Shown here in pieces: positions 25,726 to 34,081 of a stretch of DNA of 64,000 bases. Both the position numbers and the translations under genes were made by a program. The first letter of the stretch is position 1; each line of letters starts with the position of its first letter. The DNA is from Pseudomonadaceae bacterium (GTDB taxonomy: Bacteria > Pseudomonadota > Gammaproteobacteria > Pseudomonadales > Pseudomonadaceae), in the NCBI GenBank assembly GCA_900766265.1, contig CAAFUS010000010.1:496001-560000 (forward strand). The letters run 5' to 3'. The notes below the pieces were generated by a model, which ran no database searches, was not told the DNA's origin, and saw only the letters and a list, made by a program, of their open reading frames with translations.

Positions 25726-28701
25726 ATGAACATGCATCAGAGCACTGTCGAGGCCGCCACCGGCCACATCGGGCGGCGCCAGGCCCGCGTCGAGGACGCC
25801 GCCCTGCTGCGCGGGCTCGGCCGCTACGCCGACGACGTGGCCACACCGCCCGGCACCCTGCATGCCGCCATCGTCCGTTCGCCCCATGCGCACGCCCGTG
25901 TCATCTCCGTCGATGCGTCCGCCGCCCTGACCATGCCCGGGGTACACGGGGTGCTCACCGGCGAGGACGCCAAGCGCTGGGCCAATCCCTTCCCGGTCGG
26001 CGTCCGTGCGCCGATGGAGCACTGGTGCCTGGCGGTGGACAAGGTCCGCTACGTCGGCGAGCCGGTCTGCGTGGTGATCGCCGACGACCGCTACCTGGCC
26101 GAGGACGCGCTGGACGCGGTGAAGGTGGAATACGAGCCGCTGCCGGCGATCGTCGATCCGGAAGCGGCCACTGCCGAGGACGCACCGGTGCTGCACGAGG
26201 CGGTCGGCAGCAACGTGGTCAACGAGCGGCACTTCCGCTACGGCGAGCCCGAGGAGGCCTTCGCCAAGGCCGCGCGGCGGGTGGCGATCAAGGTCCACTA
26301 CCCCCGCAACTCCTGCACCCCGATCGAGTGCTACGTGGTGCTCGGCCAGTACCAGCCGGCTACCGGCACCTACGAAGTGCTTTCCAACTTCCAGGGCCCC
26401 TACGCGCTGCATTCGGTGATGGCGCGGGCGCTGAACGTGCCCGGCAACCGCCTGCGCCTGCGCACCCCGCCGGATTCGGGCGGCAGCTTCGGCATCAAGC
26501 AGGGCGTGTTTCCCTACATCGTGCTCATGGGCCTGGCGGCGCGGAAGGTCGGCGCCCCAGTGAAGTGGGTCGAGGACCGCCTCGAGCACCTGCAGGCCTC
26601 CTCCAGCGCCACCAACCGGGTCTGCGAGATCGAGGCGGCGGTGGAGGCCGACGGCCGCGTACTGGCGCTGAAGTACGACCAGATCGACGACTGCGGCGGC
26701 TACCTGCGCGCGCCCGAGCCGGCTACGTTCTACCGCATGCACGGCAACCTCACCGGCGCCTATGCGATCCGCAACCTGCAGGTGCGCAACCGCGTGGTGC
26801 TGACCAACAAGGTGCCGAGCGGCCTGAACCGCGGCTTCGGCGGCGGCCAGGTGTACTTCGCCCTGGAGCGGCTGATGCATCAGGTCGCCGTCGAGCTGGG
26901 CCTGGACCCGCTCGAGGTGATCCGCCGCAACCTGGTCCCGGCCGGCGCCTTCCCCTACCGCGCCGCCGCCGGCGCGCTGCTCGATTCCGGCGACTACCCA
27001 GCGGCGATCGAACTGGCGGTGCGCGACGGCGGGCTCGACGAACTGTTGCGCCGCCGCGAACAGGCGCGCGCCGAGGGCCGCATCTACGGGATCGGCTACA
27101 CCGCGGCGGTGGAGCCGTCGATTTCCAACATGGGCTACATCACCACCGCGATGACGCCCGAGGAGCGGCGCAAGGCCGGGCCGAAGAACGGCGCGGTGAG
27201 CACCGCCACCGTCAGCGTCGGTCCGCTCGGCGACGTCTCGGTGCATGTCTCCTCCACGCCGCAGGGCCAGGGCCACCAGACGGTGGTGGCGCAGGTCGTC
27301 GCCGAGGTGCTCGGCGTGGCGCTCGACGGCATCAGCGTCAACGTCGAGCTGGACACCGGCAAGGACGCCTGGTCGATCGCCTCGGGCAACTACTCCAGCC
27401 GTTTCGCCGGCGCCGTGGCCGGCTCGGTCTACAACGCCGCGATGCGCATCCGCGAGCGCATGGCCGGCATCGCCGCCGCCATGTGGCAGGTGCCGGCCGA
27501 GGACGTGCGCTTCGCCGGCGGCAAGGTATTCGTCGAAGGCGGGCCGAGCCAGCCGTTCCACCGCATCGCCGGCGCCACCCACTGGTCGCCCGGCCTGCTG
27601 CCCGAAGGAGAGCTCGGCGGCCTGCGTGAGACCGCCTTCTGGAGCCCGCCGCAACTGACCGCGCCGAGCGACGAGGACTGCATCAACAGCTCGCTGTGCT
27701 ACGGCTTCATCTTCGACATCTGCGCCGTGGAGATCGACCGGGTCACCGGCGAGGTGCACATCGACCGCTACGTCACCTGCCACGACGCCGGGCGCATCCT
27801 CAACCCGATGCTGGTCGACGGGCAGATCCGCGGCGGCTTCACCCAGGCCCTGGGCGTGGCGCTGATGGAGGAATTCGCCTACGCCAACGACGGCAGCTTC
27901 CTTTCCGGCACCTTCGCCGACTACCTGGTGCCGACCGCGCCGGAAGCGGTGGAGCCGGTGATCCTGCACATGGAAACGCCCTCCCCGTTCACCCCGCTGG
28001 GCGCCAAGGGCGTCGGCGAGGGCAACAACATGAGCACCCCGGTGTGCATCGCCAACGCCGTGGCCGACGCCCTCGGCCGCTCGGACATCCGCCTGCCGCT
28101 GACGCCGTCGCGGGTGCGCACGATGATCGGCATCGACGAGCCGCCGGCGCCCGAGGGCATGGTGCTTGACGCGCCCCGGGTGGCCGGCGGTTCCAGCCTC
28201 CAGGCCGAGGACTCGGTGGAAATTCAGGCCTCGCCGCAACAGGTGTACGACGCCCTGCTCGACCCCGAAACGCTGAAGGCGATCATTCCTGGCTGCCATG
28301 CGCTGGAGCTGGAGAGCGAGAACCACTACCGCGCCGACGTCACCGTGGGCGTCGGCATGATCCGCGCGCGCTTCGCCGCCCGGGTCGGCCTGACCGACCT
28401 CGACCCGCCGCATTCGCTGAAGCTGTCCGGCTCCGGCAACAGCCCGATGGGCTCGGCCACCGGCAGCGCGCGGGTGCGCTTCGTCGAGCTGGAGAACGGC
28501 CACACTCGCCTCGAATACGTCTACGACGCCGCGGTCAGCGGCAAGGTCGCCGCGGTCGGCGGGCGCATGCTGCAGAGCGCCTCGAAGGTGATCATCGGGC
28601 AGATCTTCACCCGCCTGGCGCAGCGCCTGACCGGCGCGCCGGTGCGCAGCGGGCTGTGGCAGCGCCTGCTCGGCCTGTTCGGCAAGGGAGGTGCGCAATG
28701 A
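25726..28701 (+). CDS. hmfA: Molybdenum hydroxylase large subunit fused to a CoxG-like domain (HmfA type)
   Basis: Molybdopterin-binding subunit of a xanthine-dehydrogenase-family hydroxylase, 991 aa. Residues 1-800 form the two molybdenum domains: RVEDAALLRGLGRYADD at the start, DSGGSFGIKQG, RGFGGGQVYFALE, and PLGAKGVGEGNN with the catalytic Glu. Residues about 828-965 form a CoxG/SRPBCC domain (VEIQASPQQVYDALLDPE), normally a separate protein. With the next two genes it matches 2-furoyl-CoA dehydrogenase HmfABC, which hydroxylates furoyl-CoA at C5. Start ATG 25726 follows AAGAG by 8 bp. The substrate is inferred from neighbours; another heteroaromatic acid or CoA ester is possible. Confidence 0.85.
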   Translation: MNMHQSTVEAATGHIGRRQARVEDAALLRGLGRYADDVATPPGTLHAAIVRSPHAHARVISVDASAALTMPGVHGVLTGEDAKRWANPFPVGVRAPMEHWCLAVDKVRYVGEPVCVVIADDRYLAEDALDAVKVEYEPLPAIVDPEAATAEDAPVLHEAVGSNVVNERHFRYGEPEEAFAKAARRVAIKVHYPRNSCTPIECYVVLGQYQPATGTYEVLSNFQGPYALHSVMARALNVPGNRLRLRTPPDSGGSFGIKQGVFPYIVLMGLAARKVGAPVKWVEDRLEHLQASSSATNRVCEIEAAVEADGRVLALKYDQIDDCGGYLRAPEPATFYRMHGNLTGAYAIRNLQVRNRVVLTNKVPSGLNRGFGGGQVYFALERLMHQVAVELGLDPLEVIRRNLVPAGAFPYRAAAGALLDSGDYPAAIELAVRDGGLDELLRRREQARAEGRIYGIGYTAAVEPSISNMGYITTAMTPEERRKAGPKNGAVSTATVSVGPLGDVSVHVSSTPQGQGHQTVVAQVVAEVLGVALDGISVNVELDTGKDAWSIASGNYSSRFAGAVAGSVYNAAMRIRERMAGIAAAMWQVPAEDVRFAGGKVFVEGGPSQPFHRIAGATHWSPGLLPEGELGGLRETAFWSPPQLTAPSDEDCINSSLCYGFIFDICAVEIDRVTGEVHIDRYVTCHDAGRILNPMLVDGQIRGGFTQALGVALMEEFAYANDGSFLSGTFADYLVPTAPEAVEPVILHMETPSPFTPLGAKGVGEGNNMSTPVCIANAVADALGRSDIRLPLTPSRVRTMIGIDEPPAPEGMVLDAPRVAGGSSLQAEDSVEIQASPQQVYDALLDPETLKAIIPGCHALELESENHYRADVTVGVGMIRARFAARVGLTDLDPPHSLKLSGSGNSPMGSATGSARVRFVELENGHTRLEYVYDAAVSGKVAAVGGRMLQSASKVIIGQIFTRLAQRLTGAPVRSGLWQRLLGLFGKGGAQ

Positions 28702-29525
28702 AACCGGCCGCATTCGATTACGTCCGCGTCGCCAGCAAACGCGAGGCGCTGGATATTCTCGCCGAGCACGGCGAGCAGGCGCGCATCATCGCCGGCGGCC
28801 AGTCGCTGATGGCGGTGCTGAACATGCGCCTGGCGCAGCCCAGGGTGCTGGTCGACATCAACCACGCCGGGGACCTGCACGACCTGAAGGTCGAGCGCGG
28901 CCATCTGGTCGTCGGCGCCGCGGTGCGCCAGGTCGAGCTGATGGACCGCGCCAGCCTGGCCGACGAGGTGCCGCTGCTGGCCCGCGCGCTGCCCTGGATC
29001 GGCCACTTCCAGACGCGCAACCGCGGCACCGTGTGCGGCTCGGTGGCACACGCCGACCCCAGCGCCGAGATCCCGCTGTGCCTGGTCACCCTCGGCGGGC
29101 GCGTGGTGCTCGAGTCGCTCAAGGGCAAGCGCCGCGAGGTGCCGGCGGCGGAGTTCTTTCAGGGCGTGCTGACCACCGCGCGGCGCCCGGACGAGCTGGT
29201 CAGCGAGGTGCACGTCCCGCTGGCCGACCCGGCGGTGCGCTACCGCTTCCGCGAAGTGGCCATGCGCCACGGCGACTTCGCCCTGGTCGCGCTGGCCGCC
29301 TGCATTCGCGACGACGCGGTCGAGCTCGGCATCGGCGGCGTTTCCGATCGCCCGGTGCTGCGCCGCCTGCCGCGCGGCGCGGAACTGCCCGAGGCACTCA
29401 ACGCTTTCGCCTGGTCGCTCGGCGCCCAGGACGACGTACATGCCAGCGCGGCGTACCGGCGTCACCTGGTGCGCGAGCTCGGCCGGCAACTGATCGAGGA
29501 ACAGGACCATGCGCGCGCCAGCTGA
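28698..29525 (+). CDS. hmfB: Molybdenum hydroxylase FAD-binding subunit (HmfB type)
   Basis: 275-aa FAD-binding medium subunit (CoxM/XdhB family). The FAD pyrophosphate motif AGGQSLMAVLNMRLA is near residue 33 and the second motif TRNRGTVCGSVAHADPSAE near residue 110. Electrons from the molybdenum site pass through the 2Fe-2S subunit to this FAD. Start ATG 28698 overlaps the hmfA stop by 4 bp (ATGA) and its end overlaps hmfC by 17 bp, so the three subunits are tightly coupled. Confidence 0.85.
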   Translation: MKPAAFDYVRVASKREALDILAEHGEQARIIAGGQSLMAVLNMRLAQPRVLVDINHAGDLHDLKVERGHLVVGAAVRQVELMDRASLADEVPLLARALPWIGHFQTRNRGTVCGSVAHADPSAEIPLCLVTLGGRVVLESLKGKRREVPAAEFFQGVLTTARRPDELVSEVHVPLADPAVRYRFREVAMRHGDFALVALAACIRDDAVELGIGGVSDRPVLRRLPRGAELPEALNAFAWSLGAQDDVHASAAYRRHLVRELGRQLIEEQDHARAS

Positions 29526-30045
29526 CCAACGTTTTCCCGTCCGCCTGCAACTCAACGGGCGCACGCGCCAGGGGCATGCCGAGCCGCGCATGCAGCTGTG
29601 CGACTTCCTCCGCCACGAACTCGGCGCCACCGGCGTGCACGTCGGCTGCGAGCATGGCGTCTGCGGCGCTTGCACGGTGCTGGTGGACGGCGTCGCCTCG
29701 CGCTCGTGCCTGATGCTCGCGGTGCAGGCCCACGAGCGACGCATAGACACCGTGGAGTCGCTGGCGCGCGACGAGGTGATGAACGACCTGCAGCAGGCCT
29801 TCAGCCGCCACCACGCGCTGCAGTGCGGCTTCTGCACCAGCGGCATCCTGATGTCCTGCGTGGAATTTCTCGAGCGCGTGCCCGAGCCCGACGAGGCCCA
29901 GGTGCGCGACATGCTGTCCGGCCACCTGTGCCGCTGCACCGGGTACACCGGCATGGTCCAGGCAGTCCTCGAAGTGGCGCGCCAGCGCGGCGCCCAACAG
30001 CAAGCCTTACAACAACAAGAAGCCTTGGAGAACACCCATGTTTGA
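29509..30045 (+). CDS. hmfC: Molybdenum hydroxylase 2Fe-2S subunit (HmfC type)
   Basis: 178-aa small subunit with two 2Fe-2S clusters. The plant-ferredoxin-type cluster uses CEHGVCGACTVLVDG (about residues 45-59) plus a later Cys in SRSCLML; the second cluster uses CGFCTSGILMSC and CRCTGYTG. It links the molybdenum and FAD subunits. Overlaps hmfB by 17 bp and the downstream ligase by 8 bp. The C-terminal tail is Gln-rich; its DNA (30009-30021) also forms an ACAACAACAAGA tract just before the next start codon. Confidence 0.87.
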   Translation: MRAPADQRFPVRLQLNGRTRQGHAEPRMQLCDFLRHELGATGVHVGCEHGVCGACTVLVDGVASRSCLMLAVQAHERRIDTVESLARDEVMNDLQQAFSRHHALQCGFCTSGILMSCVEFLERVPEPDEAQVRDMLSGHLCRCTGYTGMVQAVLEVARQRGAQQQALQQQEALENTHV

Positions 30046-31570
30046 TTTAGGACGCAGCTTTCTCGCCGCGGTCGAACGCCGCCCGGGGGCGGTGGCGATC
30101 AGCGACGGTGCGCTGAAGAAGACCTACGAGCAGTGGTTCGCCGATATCCAGCGCGCCGCCCACGGGCTCGAACGCCTCGGCCTCGGTAAGGGCGACCACT
30201 TGATGGCAGTGATGCAGAACCGCTGGCAGATGGCGACGCTGCACTGGGCCTGCCAGTTCAGCGGCATCGTCATGACCCCGCTGAACTGGCGCTGCACCAC
30301 CGACGACCTGAACTGGTGCCTGGCCGATGCCGATTCCCGCGCGCTGGTGCACGACGACTCCTCCGCCGAGGCGGTGAACGCCTGCGGCCGGCTGCAGGTG
30401 CCCTGTGTCAGCGTCGGCGGGTCATCCGCCGAAGGCGCGCTGACCTTCGAGCAGCTGTGCGCCGAGGCGCCGGGCGAGACCATCCTGCGCGCCGGCCCCG
30501 AGGACTGGTCGCTGATGCTCTACACCTCTGGCACCACCAGCCGGCCCAAGGGCGTCCCGCGCCGGCATCGTGCCGAGCGCGCGGCGGCGGTGGCGCACGT
30601 CGCACAGAACCTTTACGGCCATGAGGAATGCACCCTCGGCGTGATGCCCCTGTACCACACCATGGGTGTGCGCTCGCTGCTGTCGATGACACTGATCGAC
30701 GGCCACTTCGTCTGTGTGCCGAAGTTCGATGTCGAGGCGACGCTGGACGCCATCGAGCGCGAGAAGATCAGCAACCTCTATCTGGTGCCGACGCTCTACC
30801 ACATGCTCATCGAGCACCCGGCATTCAGCCCCGAGCGGGTCGCCAGCGTACGCAAGATCGGCTTCGCCGGCGCGCCCATGAGCGATGGCCTGATGCGCCG
30901 GGTGGAAGCGGCCTTCCGCCCCGAGCTGTTCGTCAACCACTACGGCAGCTCGGAGATCTATACCTTCACCATCGACCAGAGCGCCGCCCGCAAGCCCGGC
31001 TCCTCCGGCCGCTGCGCACTGAACCAGCGGATTCGCGTGGTCAGCCTCGACGCCCAGTCGCCGGCGCAGGTCGCCAAGCCCAACGAGGAAGGCCAGATCA
31101 TCGCCGACCTGGCCAGCGACGAAGCCTTCGAGGGCTACTGGAAACGTCCCGACGCCGACGCCAAGTCGCTGCGCGAAGGCTGGTACTTCACCGGCGACAC
31201 AGGCTATTTCGATGAGGATGGCGACCTCTTCGTGACCGGGCGCGTCGACGACCTGATCATCACCGGCGGCGAGAACGTCAGCCCGGCAGAGATCGAGAAT
31301 GCCCTGTCGCTGCATCCGGCGGTCGAGGAGATCGCCGTGGTCGGCCTGCCCGACGAGCAGTGGGGCAAGCTGATCGCCGCTTTCATCAAGCTGCGCTACC
31401 CCGTCGGCGAAGAAGAACTCGACGCCCACTGCGTCGCCTCGGGCCTCGCCCGCTTCAAGCGCCCGCGCCGCTACGAATTCATCGAGCAGATTCCCAAATC
31501 CCCGGTTGGCAAGATCCTGCGTCGCGTGCTGGTGGCCCAGTACGGCGGCGAGCTCAAGGCTGCCAGCTGA
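30038..31570 (+). CDS. hmfD: Acyl-CoA synthetase, probable 2-furoyl-CoA synthetase (HmfD type)
   Basis: 510-aa ANL-superfamily adenylate-forming enzyme. P-loop LYTSGTTSRPKGVP near residue 161, HYGSSEIYTF near residue 304, the TGD motif YFTGDTGYFDEDGD near residue 386, the hinge RVDDLIITGGENVSP near 403, and the catalytic Lys in SPVGKILRR near the C-terminus. In the hmf pathway HmfD activates 2-furoate with ATP and CoA. Overlaps hmfC by 8 bp and precedes hmfE by 24 bp. The fold is certain; the substrate is inferred from operon order. Confidence 0.82.
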   Translation: MFDLGRSFLAAVERRPGAVAISDGALKKTYEQWFADIQRAAHGLERLGLGKGDHLMAVMQNRWQMATLHWACQFSGIVMTPLNWRCTTDDLNWCLADADSRALVHDDSSAEAVNACGRLQVPCVSVGGSSAEGALTFEQLCAEAPGETILRAGPEDWSLMLYTSGTTSRPKGVPRRHRAERAAAVAHVAQNLYGHEECTLGVMPLYHTMGVRSLLSMTLIDGHFVCVPKFDVEATLDAIEREKISNLYLVPTLYHMLIEHPAFSPERVASVRKIGFAGAPMSDGLMRRVEAAFRPELFVNHYGSSEIYTFTIDQSAARKPGSSGRCALNQRIRVVSLDAQSPAQVAKPNEEGQIIADLASDEAFEGYWKRPDADAKSLREGWYFTGDTGYFDEDGDLFVTGRVDDLIITGGENVSPAEIENALSLHPAVEEIAVVGLPDEQWGKLIAAFIKLRYPVGEEELDAHCVASGLARFKRPRRYEFIEQIPKSPVGKILRRVLVAQYGGELKAAS

Positions 31571-31594
31571 CCCCGATCAACAAGAGGAAAGACC

Positions 31595-32398
31595 ATGAAC
31601 ATCACTACGCCCGAGCAGTTTCTGGACAACGAATTCGACGGCTTCACCGTCGAGGTCGACACCGCCCGCGAGCGCGCCGACATCATTCTCGCCCGCCCGC
31701 CGTACAACGTCATCGCCATGAGCCAGCGCGAAACGCTGCGCCAGGTGTTCGAGGCGCTGGACGCGCACCCCGGTGTGCGCGTGATCGTCCTGCGCGCTCG
31801 GGGCGAGCACTTCTCCAGCGGCGGCGACATCAAGGGCTTCCTCGAGGCCTCGCCGGAACACGTCTCCAAGCTGGCCTGGAACGTGGCCGCGCCCGAGCGC
31901 TGCACCAAGCCGGTGATCGCCGCCAACCGGGGCTACACCTTCGGCGTCGGCTTCGAGCTGTCGCTGGCCTGCGACTTCCGCATCGCCTCGGAAACTGCGC
32001 GCTATGCGCTGCCGGAGCAGAACCTGGGGCAGATCCCCGGCTCCGGCGGCTCGGCGCGCCTGCAGAAGATGATCGGCATCGCCCGCACCAAGCACATGGT
32101 CATGCGCGCCAAGCGCGTCACCGGCCAGCAGGCCTACGACTGGGGCTTCGTCACCGAATGCGTGCCGGATGCCGAGCTGGAAAGCACGGTCGATGCGCTG
32201 GTGGACGAACTGCGCCGCTTCTCGCCGCTGGCCCAGCGCACCGCGAAGAAGCTGATCAACGACAACGAGGACGCGCCGCTAAAGGTCGCCATCGAGATGG
32301 AAGGCCACTGCTACAGCCGCCTGCGCAGCTCGGCCGACTTCAAGGAAGGGGTCGAGGCGTTCCACGGCAAGCGGCCCGCCGTCTTCCATGGGGAGTGA
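31595..32398 (+). CDS. hmfE: Crotonase-superfamily protein, probable 2-oxoglutaroyl-CoA hydrolase (HmfE type)
   Basis: 267-aa enoyl-CoA hydratase/isomerase-family protein. Oxyanion-hole motifs ARGEHFSSGGDIKGF (about residues 68-82) and ANRGYTFGVGFELSLACDF near residue 110, then PEQNLGQIPGSGGSARL. HmfE hydrolyses 2-oxoglutaroyl-CoA, delivering 2-oxoglutarate to the TCA cycle and freeing CoA. The fifth gene in the exact hmfABCDE order. By sequence alone a hydratase role is equally possible. An AGGAAAG ribosome-binding site follows AACAAG. Confidence 0.8.
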   Translation: MNITTPEQFLDNEFDGFTVEVDTARERADIILARPPYNVIAMSQRETLRQVFEALDAHPGVRVIVLRARGEHFSSGGDIKGFLEASPEHVSKLAWNVAAPERCTKPVIAANRGYTFGVGFELSLACDFRIASETARYALPEQNLGQIPGSGGSARLQKMIGIARTKHMVMRAKRVTGQQAYDWGFVTECVPDAELESTVDALVDELRRFSPLAQRTAKKLINDNEDAPLKVAIEMEGHCYSRLRSSADFKEGVEAFHGKRPAVFHGE

Positions 32399-32496
32399 GT
32401 TGCGCGGCGCCTGAGCCGCACCCTGCACGCGTGCCGCCCACGAGGCGGCACACGGCGAACGACCGGACGCAAACAACAACAAGCGAAGGCGTTGCC

Positions 32497-33738
32497 ATGA
32501 CCCAGAACCTGTCCCATCCGGCAGTCGACATCCCGCCTGCCGCCGGCGAGCCCTCGCTGCGCCGTGCCCTCAACTCCAAGTCCATCAGCGCCGGGGTGGT
32601 TGCCGCCCTGTTCGGTTGCACCGGCCCGGCGCTGGTGGTGATCAACGCCGCCGAGGCCGGCCGCCTGAGCAACGCCCAGACGGTGGCCTGGCTGTTCGCC
32701 ATCTACGTACTCGGAGGGCTCATCAGCCTGTTCCTGGCGTTGCGCTACCGACAGCCGATCTGCGGCGCCTATACCATCCCCGGGGCCGCGATCCTGTCGG
32801 CGTCGCTCACCGTCATCCCGTTCAGCGACGCGGTCGGCGCCTTCATCATGAGCGGCGTGCTGGTCTTCATGCTCGGTATCACCGGGCTGATCGGCCGGCT
32901 GATGCGCTGGCTGCCGATGCCGATCGTGATGGCGATGATCGCCGGGGCGATGATCCGCTTCGCCACCGGCTCGGTGGACGCCATCGTCAGCGCGCCGCTG
33001 ATCGCCGGAGCCGCCGCGCTGAGTTTTTTCATGGTGACCCGCTTCTCGCGCTCGGTGCCGCCGGTACTGGTCGCCGGCGTGGTCGGGCTGGTGATGGCCT
33101 TCGCCCTCGGGCAGCTGCAGCCGGCCAACGTGAACATCGCCTGGGTGATGCCGACCCTCACCGCACCCACCCTTTCCATCGATGCGTTCCTGGCCATCAC
33201 CATTCCCCTCACGGCACTGGTGATCGGCGCGGAGAACGCCCAGGCCACCGGCGTGCTGATGGCCGAAGGGTACCGCCCGCCAGTTAACGCGATGACCATC
33301 ATCAGTGGCATCGGCGGCGCGCTGGCCGGACTGCTTGGCGGGCACAACGCCAACATCGCCGGTCCGATGACCGCCATCTGTTCGTCGGAGCAGGCCGGCG
33401 ACGATCCGCGGCTGCGCTACGGCGCGGCGCTGGTCAACGGCGCGCTGTTCGCCCTATTCGGCCTGTTCGCCGGGCTGGCGGTGCCCTTCATCCTGGCGTT
33501 TCCTAAGCCGTTGATCGTGGTGATCGCCGGGCTGGCGATGATCGGCGTGCTGCTCGGCTCGCTGCAGCAGGCGTTCCAGAAGGGCGGCGCCTGCCAGATA
33601 GGTGCCTTCGTGGCGCTGGCAGTCGCGATGAGCCAGTTCACTCTGCTGGGCATCAGCTCGCCGTTCTGGGCGCTGCTGTTCGGCGTCGCGGTGTCCTGGC
33701 TGCTCGGCGAGATCCAGCGCCAGCGCGTATCCAGCTAA
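32497..33738 (+). CDS. BenE-family benzoate/H+ symporter-like permease
   Basis: 413-aa inner-membrane protein with about 12 hydrophobic segments of the BenE family. The conserved pieces GCTGPALVVINAAEAGRLS, GAYTIPGAAILSASL and GGHNANIAGPMTAIC are visible. It probably imports an aromatic or furan carboxylate by proton symport. It follows hmfE by 98 bp and probably belongs to the hmf operon. The leader contains AAACAACAACAAG (32471-32483), a strong candidate Hfq/Crc site. Confidence 0.88.
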   Translation: MTQNLSHPAVDIPPAAGEPSLRRALNSKSISAGVVAALFGCTGPALVVINAAEAGRLSNAQTVAWLFAIYVLGGLISLFLALRYRQPICGAYTIPGAAILSASLTVIPFSDAVGAFIMSGVLVFMLGITGLIGRLMRWLPMPIVMAMIAGAMIRFATGSVDAIVSAPLIAGAAALSFFMVTRFSRSVPPVLVAGVVGLVMAFALGQLQPANVNIAWVMPTLTAPTLSIDAFLAITIPLTALVIGAENAQATGVLMAEGYRPPVNAMTIISGIGGALAGLLGGHNANIAGPMTAICSSEQAGDDPRLRYGAALVNGALFALFGLFAGLAVPFILAFPKPLIVVIAGLAMIGVLLGSLQQAFQKGGACQIGAFVALAVAMSQFTLLGISSPFWALLFGVAVSWLLGEIQRQRVSS

Positions 33739-33747
33739 AGCTGCGCC

Positions 33748-33762
33748 TGATGGCGCGTATCA
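33748..33762 (+). promoter_or_regulatory. Inverted-repeat operator before the TAXI-TRAP operon
   Basis: TGATG-GCGCG-TATCA, an almost perfect 5-N5-5 inverted repeat of LysR-box form (T-N11-A class). The same site with the same flanks (CTGATGGCGCG, then ATCA, A-rich, TTAAT, GCAG) recurs at 43097-43111 before the ubiD gene. It starts 9 bp past the BenE stop, about 320 bp before the TRAP permease start. Confidence 0.6.
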
Positions 33763-34081
33763 AAATTCGTTAATGGCCAGGTGCTCCGGCAGCCCCATAA
33801 GATGAAGCCGAAGCACCCGGTCCGGAGCCATCCACCGGACCGGCACACTACCGACAAAAACAACAACGGTGAACCGCCATGCCTACCCATCGTCTTCATG
33901 GGTTACCGCCCCACCCTGCCGCCATCGCCCCGCCGGTGATACCCCCGCGCCCAGATGCGCCATCCGCACGTACGCGCACCCGCCCCGTCGAAGACGACTG
34001 ACAGCCATGCCCCTGCACGGTTCCCGTGCGTTGCAGCTTCGCGCCTCCGGCCCCGGTCATCACCCGATACGGCAGACAATC
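33763..34081 (+). other. Long leader before the TAXI-TRAP permease
   Basis: About 320 bp without a clear gene. A -10-like TAAGAT lies about 45 bp after the operator. AAAAACAACAAC at 33856-33867 is another candidate Hfq/Crc site. A proline-rich 40-codon open frame (33879-34001, start MPTHRLHGLPP) follows it; I cannot tell a leader peptide from chance. Confidence 0.4.

Noticed and set aside
25488..27629. 713-codon frame overlapping the start of hmfA in another frame
   Set aside because: Arg/Gly-rich translation without motifs; hmfA in the other frame is unmistakable.
25699..28713. 1004-codon open frame antisense to the molybdenum hydroxylase gene
   Set aside because: The plus-strand frame carries the complete molybdopterin and CoxG motifs. 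The antisense product is His/Ala/Gly/Arg-rich with no domain, a usual shadow in GC-rich DNA.
25726..32398. Thiophene-2-carboxylate pathway or 4-hydroxybenzoyl-CoA reductase
   Set aside because: The hmfABCDE order with a crotonase-type last gene fits furoyl-CoA best; thiophene-2-carboxylate could be a side substrate of the same enzymes. No benzoyl-CoA pathway genes are present.
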